From positions 1 through 45,026 of the forward strand of contig NZ_MLYR01000085.1 of NCBI RefSeq assembly GCF_001866655.1: a stretch of DNA of 45,026 nucleotides, written 5' to 3'. This stretch comes from Bacillus sp. MUM 116 (lineage in GTDB: Bacteria; Bacillota; Bacilli; Bacillales; Cytobacillaceae). This document shows, in pieces, positions 8,098-15,377 of the stretch. Position numbers and translations under genes: made by a program. Position 1 is the first letter of the stretch; every line of letters begins with the position of its first letter. The notes under the pieces are model-generated. The model was not told the origin of the DNA. It worked only from the letters and a program-made list of their open reading frames with translations, and did not search any database.

Positions 8098-9406
8098 TTG
8101 CACCTAGATATTCATGTACTTTTCTGCTTGTGGTGATACCGCTTTCAATGGCACCGTCAATAAATCCGCCCCAGCCATTCGCATAGGCAGTTCCTGCTAA
8201 GAATACGCCATTTTCTGGTTGCTTCATTTCCTCAGCATATGCGGTTAATTGATTGGGCTTCAACATTGTCCACGATTCAAGGGATAGTTCATCTGCTGCC
8301 CAGTTATGACCCGTGCTTTCGACCACTTCTATATCTGGGAGCCACAAACGCAGCGCCTTTTCTACTGCATGGCAATCATTTGGATCTAAGCTATTGGCAT
8401 CAGGACCGAAACCAACGATAATACTATCTCCATCCACCATCGTATCGAAATTGACACAATTAAGCGGATATTCCGCAGGTGCATAACAGACAAAAGGCTC
8501 TATCTCCCCTTTTACGCGTGCCCATACTTTTACCCCTTTTGAGATCTGCCCTTCCTTTGCAAAAGCTTGTTTTACTTTTGATAGCGGCGGTTCAAAATTG
8601 ATGCGATCTAATACGCTTAAAGGAGAGGTAACAATCACTGCATTCGCTTGATACCTTTGCCCATCCTCTGAATAAACCGTAACACGTCCTTCTTTTTGTT
8701 CAATCGATGTAACCGTAGTGGATAATTGTATGTCTGCATTCACATCAGAAGCGATACCGTTGATTAGAGAACGTGTGCCTGTTTTAATTTTGAACCCTGC
8801 CACTGTATCAGAAAACACATAGCGGTTGCCATTAGAGAAAGCCCACCATCGAAACATTTGGGTTATGGCTCCTTCACCCGGAGGACCATTAAAATCGGTC
8901 GCTAACAAGCTGCTTAAAAAATCGTATTCTTCCGTCGTTAGGTCAAATTGTTCCAAATACTCTCGTACGGTTGTTCCATCTAACTCTTTAAAGGCGGAAG
9001 AGTGCAATGGGCTGAAAGGAAGAGGAAGATACTTGTTCGCTTCTGCCATTAAACCTTCAAAGCATTCTTTTACGATATCGTTTAACTCTTGTGGAGTTCC
9101 CGAACGTAATTTCCCTCCGGTAATCCAATAAGCCTTCTTCGCTGCTGGACTACGATAGATTTCAAGATTATAACGTGTTATTTCAGACCAAATATGTGGC
9201 TGGTACCAATGGACATACGTTCCGCCCATTTCAAGGTCTGCCCCTAATCGGTGGTCGGTCCAGGTACGCCCACCTATACGGTCCCGGCCTTCTAGTATAA
9301 GAACACGATGTCCTAACATCGTGAGTTCACGGGCAGCAATTAATCCTGCAAATCCTGCACCAACAATAATCGCATCATAGTTTTTAGAATCATTTGGGTG
9401 AACCAT
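8054..9406 (-). CDS. Flavin amine oxidase (MAO / putrescine oxidase-like)
   Basis: FAD-dependent oxidase of the monoamine/polyamine oxidase family, 450 aa: amine + O2 + H2O to aldehyde + NH3 + H2O2. The dinucleotide motif GAGFAG is at residues 16-21, followed by EGRDRIGGRTWT (about 39-50), the GGTYVHWYQPH segment, a central Rossmann strand and the C-terminal FAD contact FLAGTAYANGWGGFIDGAIESG-type region near 410-433. The Cys of the SGGCY flavin-anchoring motif of mitochondrial MAO is absent, so FAD should be non-covalent. GGAGGT precedes ATG 9406, 20 bp after the M20 gene, so the two are co-transcribed. The last 13 residues derive from the interspersed repeat. Substrate is inferred from the PuuP-like neighbour. 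Confidence 0.88.
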   Translation of the reverse strand: MVHPNDSKNYDAIIVGAGFAGLIAARELTMLGHRVLILEGRDRIGGRTWTDHRLGADLEMGGTYVHWYQPHIWSEITRYNLEIYRSPAAKKAYWITGGKLRSGTPQELNDIVKECFEGLMAEANKYLPLPFSPLHSSAFKELDGTTVREYLEQFDLTTEEYDFLSSLLATDFNGPPGEGAITQMFRWWAFSNGNRYVFSDTVAGFKIKTGTRSLINGIASDVNADIQLSTTVTSIEQKEGRVTVYSEDGQRYQANAVIVTSPLSVLDRINFEPPLSKVKQAFAKEGQISKGVKVWARVKGEIEPFVCYAPAEYPLNCVNFDTMVDGDSIIVGFGPDANSLDPNDCHAVEKALRLWLPDIEVVESTGHNWAADELSLESWTMLKPNQLTAYAEEMKQPENGVFLAGTAYANGWGGFIDGAIESGITTSRKVHEYLGAKKSANAAVSPTEAT

Positions 9407-9426
9407 GCTTTATACCTCCAATTTGT

Positions 9427-10737
9427 TTAAGTAGTTGCCCTTTCTGTTTGCTCCTGCTCTTTTTTTAAACAGTTGTGACCACTCGTCCATTCAACAATGA
9501 AATTCGCCAATACTTTCGTTGCTTTTACAACACTTTCCAACTCGACAAACTCATCGGGACCGTGGATGTTGCCCCCTGAAGGACCGAAACAGATCCCAGG
9601 CTTGTTATAATATTGGGTAAAGCGGGCATCATTTCCTGAGGCCCTGCCAATAATCTCTACTTTCTTTTCCAAAATGTCTGAAGCGGTATGAACAAAAGAT
9701 TCGACAAATTCATGCCCCGGATCTTGGAACCAAGGCTCTGTCGACCAGCCGAACCATTCGATTTCCGGCGGGTTTTGTTGTAGCCACTCATCTTCACTCG
9801 CGGCTTTCACTACTATTTCATGGATAAGTTGTTTCATACTCTTTCGGTCCTCACCTGGTATAAATCCAATTCGGCACTCTAGTACGGCAAGCCCCGCTAC
9901 ATTCGACACCCAATCACCCGCATGAAGGGTGCCTGGGTTTAAGTGGACAGACTGTCCAGAGCCTTTATTAAATAATTCGAATTGAACTTCTTTTGCCCGT
10001 TTTTGACCAAGTCTTTCAAGGGCGTGATAGATCCTGTACATCTTCCCTATTGCATTTACCCCTTCATGCGCCAAACCGGCATGGGCCGTCTTCCCCATAA
10101 CTTTGACCCTGAAATACATAATGCCCGCGTGTGCTACGGTTACATTTAAATGATGCGGTTCTGTTGAGATAAAACCATCTGTTACATACCCTTCTTCTAA
10201 ACAGGCCAATGCACCTCCCCCGCCACCTGCTTCCTCTTCTATCACACTATGAAGCTGTACAGTCCCTTGTAAAGGGATGTCCAAATCTAGTAATGTTTTT
10301 AAGGCAAACCAATTGGAAATCAAGCCCGCTTTCATATCCGCTGAACCTCTTCCGTAAAGCTTCGTTCCCTCGACCTTTCCTTCCCATGGGGATTTTGACC
10401 ACTTCTCCAGCGGATTGGGTGAAACAACATCGACGTGGCCATGCAAGGTTAGCGATCTGCCGCCGCCTTTCCCTTTATACAAACCAATAATATTTTTCCG
10501 ATTCCAAAAGGGGATTCCTGAATCGACGAATGCTTCATGCACAGACAATTTACCATAATCGGGAATCACTTCATGTATTTCCAGACCACTTTCTTTATAA
10601 ATTTTCTCCATATATTCCTGCATTTCTGTTTCATTTCCGATTACACTTTTTATTTTCACGGTTTCTTGTATATGTTTTACTAATTGGTCTTTATTGGTTT
10701 CGATATACTGGTCTATTTGTTCACGATAGGAATTCAT
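9427..10737 (-). CDS. M20-family metallo-amidohydrolase (ArgE/DapE-like)
   Basis: Di-zinc deacylase/peptidase of the ArgE/DapE/ACY1 family, 436 aa, cytosolic. Metal and catalytic residues are seen as HGHVDVV (His about 101, Asp 103), GRGSADMKAG (bridging Asp about 134), EEEAGG (catalytic Glu-Glu about 167-169) and a late HGPDEF (His). A GTG 12 bases upstream lies inside the ribosome binding site; AGGTGG at 10746-10751 is 8 nt from ATG 10737, so that start is chosen. First gene of the amine cluster and divergent from a LysR gene. A plausible role is to free an amine or amino acid from an N-acyl or peptide-like conjugate before oxidation. Specificity unknown. Confidence 0.87.
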   Translation of the reverse strand: MNSYREQIDQYIETNKDQLVKHIQETVKIKSVIGNETEMQEYMEKIYKESGLEIHEVIPDYGKLSVHEAFVDSGIPFWNRKNIIGLYKGKGGGRSLTLHGHVDVVSPNPLEKWSKSPWEGKVEGTKLYGRGSADMKAGLISNWFALKTLLDLDIPLQGTVQLHSVIEEEAGGGGGALACLEEGYVTDGFISTEPHHLNVTVAHAGIMYFRVKVMGKTAHAGLAHEGVNAIGKMYRIYHALERLGQKRAKEVQFELFNKGSGQSVHLNPGTLHAGDWVSNVAGLAVLECRIGFIPGEDRKSMKQLIHEIVVKAASEDEWLQQNPPEIEWFGWSTEPWFQDPGHEFVESFVHTASDILEKKVEIIGRASGNDARFTQYYNKPGICFGPSGGNIHGPDEFVELESVVKATKVLANFIVEWTSGHNCLKKEQEQTERATT

Positions 10738-10845
10738 AGCATCTACCACCTACAAGTGTCTTTCATAACGATTCTGGAATTTTATAGTTGAGCCTCTCTA
10801 ATTACCAAATACTGTAGACTTTTATTCGTTTGTCTATTAAAATCA

Positions 10846-10891
10846 ATTCTGAAATATTATTTTAAAAATTAAATAGTTATTCTGAATATTA
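10846..10891. promoter_or_regulatory. Direct repeat in the LysR divergent spacer, possible operator
   Basis: ATTCTGAAATATTA (10846-10859) and ATTCTGAATATTA (10879-10891) are near-identical direct copies 33 bp apart (three helical turns) in the spacer between the M20 gene and the LysR gene. LysR-type regulators usually occupy such divergent spacers. Binding is inferred. Confidence 0.4.
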
Positions 10892-10949
10892 CTGCGATAA
10901 AAAATTTTCTCGTAAAATGGAAGAACACTCGAAAGGAGAATGTCTTACC

Positions 10950-11861
10950 ATGGATATAAATCGTCTTCGGTATTTTGTAGCGGTAGTAGAAGCACAAGGA
11001 ATTTCCGCTGCCGCTCAGAAATTACATATAACGCAACCATCATTAAGCATCATGATCAAAAAACTAGAAGATGAGTTGGGTGTATTGCTTTTTTTAAGAG
11101 AAAAAAGAAAACTAATTCTCACGAATGCTGGTGATTTATTATATAAAAGGTCTAAAGAGATCATCTCTAAGGTTGATAATATGCTCATTGAGTTAGATGG
11201 CGCTTCCAAAGGGATTTCCGGTGAAATTAAAATAGGTTGTTCGACGGCTGCAAATTTAGTGGTGATTCCGAAAATTGTTGAGAGCCTTCAGAAAACAGCT
11301 CCCAATATTACGATTCGTGTCCTTGAAGGAAATACTAAATTTATTGCAGAGCAGCTGATTGCGAATCAATTGGATGCTGCGATTGTTCGGACCAAATTTT
11401 CAAATGATTTTTTTGATACATACCCGATTATCACTGAACCAATCGTAGCTTGCCTGCACCGTGAACATCCTTTCGTAAAAAAGAAACAGGTACATCTTAA
11501 AGACTTTGCAGAGGAAGATTTTCTTCTTAATACCACAACGACCGGTTCCGGTTTATCTGACTACATTCTCAAAATGTGTAAAAAAGAAGGATTTACTCCC
11601 AAAGTGAAGTACTGGGGGAACCAAGGTCTACCGATGATGATCATGGCCAGTTTAGGAGTCGGCGTTACCTTTTTGCCAAAATCCTATACACTACTTCCCT
11701 TTAAAGAAGGATTACCTGTATTTAAAGAAATTGAATCCCCTATTTTACGATCGAGCCTGGAACTTATTACGTTAAAAGACAGAGTGAAAAGCGCCGCCAC
11801 TGAGCACTTCATTCAACAAGTCGTACAATTTTCTCAAGATTTAAATGCGCGTATCTATTAG
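10950..11861 (+). CDS. LysR-family transcriptional regulator
   Basis: 303-aa LysR-type regulator. The N-terminal winged helix-turn-helix reads MDINRLRYFVAVVEAQG and KLHITQPSLSIMIKKLEDELG with the usual LFLREKRKLILTNAG end; residues 90-303 are the periplasmic-binding-protein-like effector domain. The frame opens 33 bp earlier, but AAAGGAG at 10932-10938 fits the ATG at 10950 and the LysR N-terminus starts there. Divergent from the amine cluster and therefore its likely activator, with the amine or a derivative as effector. Followed by two terminators. Confidence 0.9.
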   Translation: MDINRLRYFVAVVEAQGISAAAQKLHITQPSLSIMIKKLEDELGVLLFLREKRKLILTNAGDLLYKRSKEIISKVDNMLIELDGASKGISGEIKIGCSTAANLVVIPKIVESLQKTAPNITIRVLEGNTKFIAEQLIANQLDAAIVRTKFSNDFFDTYPIITEPIVACLHREHPFVKKKQVHLKDFAEEDFLLNTTTTGSGLSDYILKMCKKEGFTPKVKYWGNQGLPMMIMASLGVGVTFLPKSYTLLPFKEGLPVFKEIESPILRSSLELITLKDRVKSAATEHFIQQVVQFSQDLNARIY

Positions 11862-11952
11862 CTATAAATATATTCCGCCTCCTCTTTAAAGTATTTTGAA
11901 TTGTTTTTATTTTATAACAATTTTTTAAAAAGGTTAAATATATAGTTTTTAT

Positions 11953-11988
11953 CAACTTAATAGATGTTTGTCTATTAAGTTGATTTTT
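11953..11988 (+). terminator. First terminator after the LysR gene
   Basis: CAACTTAATAGA (11953-11964) pairs perfectly with TCTATTAAGTTG (11971-11982) and is followed by ATTTTT. It is 92 bp past the LysR stop. Confidence 0.75.
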
Positions 11989-12009
11989 CAATCTATCACA
12001 ACCGTAACG

Positions 12010-12044
12010 AAGGACCTTCTTTTATCCCAGAAGGTCCTTTTTGT
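12010..12044 (+). terminator. Second terminator, LysR / RND convergence
   Basis: AAGGACCTTC (12010-12019) pairs perfectly with GAAGGTCCTT (12030-12039), followed on the plus strand by TTTGTTCTT. On the minus strand, after the RND gene, the same stem has no T-run, so it serves mainly the LysR side. Confidence 0.75.
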
Positions 12045-12070
12045 TCTTGATTTTACATTACAGAATGATC

Positions 12071-15000
12071 CTATTTATAAAATGTCTTTAATTTCACTTT
12101 CCTAAAGCGTAATCCTTTTACTGAAGGCCTAGTAAAAGATGCTGTTCGTTCTCGATTCATCCATCTGTAAATAATAGGAATGATGAGGATACCTGTAATA
12201 GTCGAACTGATTAACCCTCCAACAACCACAATCCCTAAAGTTTGGGAGATTACTGTATCATTACTTGAAGATAAAGCTAAAGGAAGTAAAGTTAAGATCG
12301 TCGTTAAAGCCGTTGTCAGTATGGGACGGACCCGAGACAGTGTACCCTGAAATATAGCCTCTTCATGCTCCATCCCTCCGGCTATATTTCTTTCAATCTT
12401 ATCAACCAGAACAATCCCATTTGTGACCACAATTCCCGTTAGCATCAATAATCCGACAAGAGCTGCTAGGTTCCACTGCTTATGAAAGATGAACATACCG
12501 ATTACCGATCCGCTAAATGCTAATGGTATGCACATTAAAACCGAGAGCGGTGCTTTCCATCCACGAAAAACAGCACTTATGATTAAGAGAACTAATAAAA
12601 TAGAAAAGAATAAGGCAATGGACATTTCATAAATCATTTGATTTACTTGTTCAGGTGCACCTGCAAATGAATACTTCACTCCTACAGGTAACGGAATATT
12701 CCTTAATTCACTTTTAACCTCTTTCGTTACTTTTTCTATATCACTGGAAGTAATGTTAGCAGTCACTACTGCAAAGGGAAGACCATCCTTCTCTTGTATG
12801 ACAGATGGATCTGAATTTGGTACAAGGGTTGCAAGTTGATTTAAAGGCACCTCTTTCCCTTTGTTATTCTTAAATGTCTCTCTACCTATCATGGTAAATA
12901 TATCTTGAGAGGGATCTTTACTAGTAATATTCCTTCCACTCTGCTGCTTGGAATATTTTTGTAAATCAGAGTGGAAAACTATTGGGTATATATTATTATC
13001 GAGCGAAATTGAACCTATTAATCCTTCGGCCATATATAGCTGGATACGATTTAAAATATCGTCAACTTTAAGCCCGTTCATTTCAATGTCTTTTCGATTG
13101 AGCTTGATATTATACTGGGTTACGTTATCTTCATGTTCAGCTAATCCCTGCACGGACAATCCTGTAACGGATGTAAGCTGATTTGCGATTGTACCAGCCA
13201 TATATTCCAATGTATGACTATCCGAACCTGTAAGATTTATCTTTAATTGTGAATCATCCCCTGAGATGCTTTGATTGGTAACGGTATAAATTGCTTTGCT
13301 GGATAAAGAATTAAATTGATTTTGCAACTCGAGAATCAATGTATTTACATCTGTACCTGGCTTTACTTGGATGGAAAGATTCGCAACATTTGGTTTCTGA
13401 ATCCATCCGCCTCCTACATCAAAAACATCGTCAGATTGGGGGGTAAATGTTGAACCAAGACTTGAAGAAAATTCATTAACCTTTTGATTGGTTTTTAATA
13501 AGGTTTCCAATCTTTTTACTTCAGTATCTACCTCTTTTAATGGAGCACTTGACGGCATTTCCACTTGAACACTGATTTGACCTTTATTATTTGTCATTGG
13601 TAAAAAATTAACAGGAAGAAACACTGCACTTGCTGCCGTTATTAAAAATAATGAAAGGAAGGAAACAACAACGATTTTCTTTCGTTGAAACACCCAAGCT
13701 AAAATTTTCTGAGACAATGGTTCTAGATGATCGTTTACAGATATTGGTTGTCCCTTCCAAAAAAGGTTGTAAAGGGCTGGTACAACCAAGATGGAAACAA
13801 ATAGAGATAAGATTAGTGCAATCACAACAGACCATGCAAATCCGGAAAATGCGGAACTCACCATTCCTCCAAGAAGAGCTATTGGAATATAAACGGCAAC
13901 AGTTGTAGCTGTGGAGGATACAATAGCAGGAATCATTTCGGTCACTGCCTGTGATAACTGAATCAGGCTGAACTTTCCTCTTTTCTCATGGGCTTTCCGA
14001 TTCATATTATCTAAAATAACAATCGAATCGTCGACGACTCTTCCCATTGCTACAATAAGTCCTGAAACAGTAAGAATATTAAGACTGATGCCCATCATTT
14101 TTAAGATGCCGGTTGTTACTAGTAAACAGATTGGCAGCGAGATCGCTATTAATAAGGTAGAACGAACTTTTCGGAAAAACAGAAAAACACAAATCATCGA
14201 AAACACACAACCTAGCAATCCTTCTTTAATGAGTCCCTTTAAAGACGAATTCACTTGCTTCCCTTGATCTAAAAGGATAGAAAGCTTTACATCTTTATTT
14301 TTTATTTCGGGAATATCCTTGATTTTGCTCCTGATTCTTTCAGATACCTCCGTAATATTCGATGAGGGAGTTTTCATTACATCCAAAAGGACACTAGGTG
14401 TTCCGTTTGTTCGCGAAATGGTTTGCAGGTTCACAATCGAATGGGTGATATCAGCTATATCAGAAAGTGGAATCGTTTTCCCATCTTGAAGATGAATTGG
14501 CAGCTGTGTGAGATCCTGCTGATTTAAACCCCAACCTGAAACTTGTATGGGAAAGGAAACCTGTTGATTAGAAATCGTTCCTTCCATCCCGGTTGTAAAA
14601 TTCTCTTCTAGAGACCGTTTAACATCATCTACAGTTAATTCAAATTTTTTTAAATCCATCATTCGAATGGTTACAGCATATCCAGCACTTCCTCCTCCTG
14701 TCACCACTACGTCTTTTACTCCTGGGACAGTTTTTAATTCATTTACAATGTCCAATTGAATAGCAGTTCTGAGTATATTTTCTGAGATATTTTCAGAGGA
14801 GCTCTTCAAACTCATTCGCATCATCGGTAACGAATTAGTGCTAAGTTGTGAGACCAAGGGTTTTTGAACCCCTGCTGGCAGTGAAATCCCTTCTAATGCT
14901 TTGGATACTTGTGTTTCAGCCTTTTCCATATTATAACTCATTGGAAAATTAAGTCTGATCAAAGAGCCTCCATTGAATGAGGTTGTCTCTACATCTTGAA

Positions 15001-15232
15001 GACCATCGACTACTCGAACGGACTGTTCAATTGGCTTCGTAATCTTGGCTTTTATTTCACTCGCTTGGTAATTTTCCGCTTGTACAGTAACCGTTAGTGT
15101 CGAATTATTGATTTGTGGAAGGTAATCACGTTGTATTTGCAATGCGGACATTCCTCCCCACACTATTAATAGAACGACAAAGGTTACAATCAAGAATGCA
15201 CGGTGCATGGATCCATCTATCAATCGTTTCAT
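12071..15232 (-). CDS. RND-family efflux transporter permease (AcrB/SwrC type)
   Basis: Proton-driven exporter of the RND superfamily, 1053 aa, full length. It has the family layout twice: one N-terminal helix (residues 10-32), a large extracellular loop, six helices, then a second loop and six more helices. The helix-4 proton-relay region is visible in SGLIVAMGRVVDDSIVILDN (two adjacent Asp), and the repeat in LTGIVVTNGIVLVDKIER. No membrane-fusion or outer-membrane partner gene is nearby, as is usual for Gram-positive SwrC-type proteins. The GGAGGG ribosome binding site is 33 bp upstream of ATG 15232 with a perfect hairpin between, which is unusual. Cargo unknown; SwrC in B. subtilis exports lipopeptide. 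Confidence 0.9.
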   Translation of the reverse strand: MKRLIDGSMHRAFLIVTFVVLLIVWGGMSALQIQRDYLPQINNSTLTVTVQAENYQASEIKAKITKPIEQSVRVVDGLQDVETTSFNGGSLIRLNFPMSYNMEKAETQVSKALEGISLPAGVQKPLVSQLSTNSLPMMRMSLKSSSENISENILRTAIQLDIVNELKTVPGVKDVVVTGGGSAGYAVTIRMMDLKKFELTVDDVKRSLEENFTTGMEGTISNQQVSFPIQVSGWGLNQQDLTQLPIHLQDGKTIPLSDIADITHSIVNLQTISRTNGTPSVLLDVMKTPSSNITEVSERIRSKIKDIPEIKNKDVKLSILLDQGKQVNSSLKGLIKEGLLGCVFSMICVFLFFRKVRSTLLIAISLPICLLVTTGILKMMGISLNILTVSGLIVAMGRVVDDSIVILDNMNRKAHEKRGKFSLIQLSQAVTEMIPAIVSSTATTVAVYIPIALLGGMVSSAFSGFAWSVVIALILSLFVSILVVPALYNLFWKGQPISVNDHLEPLSQKILAWVFQRKKIVVVSFLSLFLITAASAVFLPVNFLPMTNNKGQISVQVEMPSSAPLKEVDTEVKRLETLLKTNQKVNEFSSSLGSTFTPQSDDVFDVGGGWIQKPNVANLSIQVKPGTDVNTLILELQNQFNSLSSKAIYTVTNQSISGDDSQLKINLTGSDSHTLEYMAGTIANQLTSVTGLSVQGLAEHEDNVTQYNIKLNRKDIEMNGLKVDDILNRIQLYMAEGLIGSISLDNNIYPIVFHSDLQKYSKQQSGRNITSKDPSQDIFTMIGRETFKNNKGKEVPLNQLATLVPNSDPSVIQEKDGLPFAVVTANITSSDIEKVTKEVKSELRNIPLPVGVKYSFAGAPEQVNQMIYEMSIALFFSILLVLLIISAVFRGWKAPLSVLMCIPLAFSGSVIGMFIFHKQWNLAALVGLLMLTGIVVTNGIVLVDKIERNIAGGMEHEEAIFQGTLSRVRPILTTALTTILTLLPLALSSSNDTVISQTLGIVVVGGLISSTITGILIIPIIYRWMNRERTASFTRPSVKGLRFRKVKLKTFYK

Positions 15233-15242
15233 ATTAAATATC

Positions 15243-15270
15243 CGGGCTAAGATTAGCCCGAAATCCCTCC
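15243..15270 (-). promoter_or_regulatory. Hairpin between ribosome binding site and start of the RND gene
   Basis: CGGGCTAA (15243-15250) and TTAGCCCG (15253-15260) form a perfect 8-bp stem on the minus-strand mRNA between GGAGGG (15265-15270) and the ATG at 15232. No ATG, GTG or TTG lies in the frame between them. Folding would shorten the effective distance from about 32 to about 14 nt. Either translation control or a chance palindrome; the role is inferred. Confidence 0.5.
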
Positions 15271-15300
15271 TCGGCCTATCTGGTTAACAGGTAAACTTTT

Positions 15301-15341
15301 GAAAAAGATTCGGGATCCTAGGAAAATCCCAAGACCCCGAA
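15301..15341 (-). terminator. Terminator after the phosphoesterase gene
   Basis: On the minus strand TTCGGG pairs with CCCGAA (arms 15336-15341 and 15309-15314), with GGGAT/ATCCC able to pair inside, followed by TCTTTTTC. It separates the phosphoesterase gene from the downstream RND gene. Confidence 0.6.
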
Positions 15342-15377
15342 CGATTATTAACCTACGAATAATAGAATGTTAAACTC

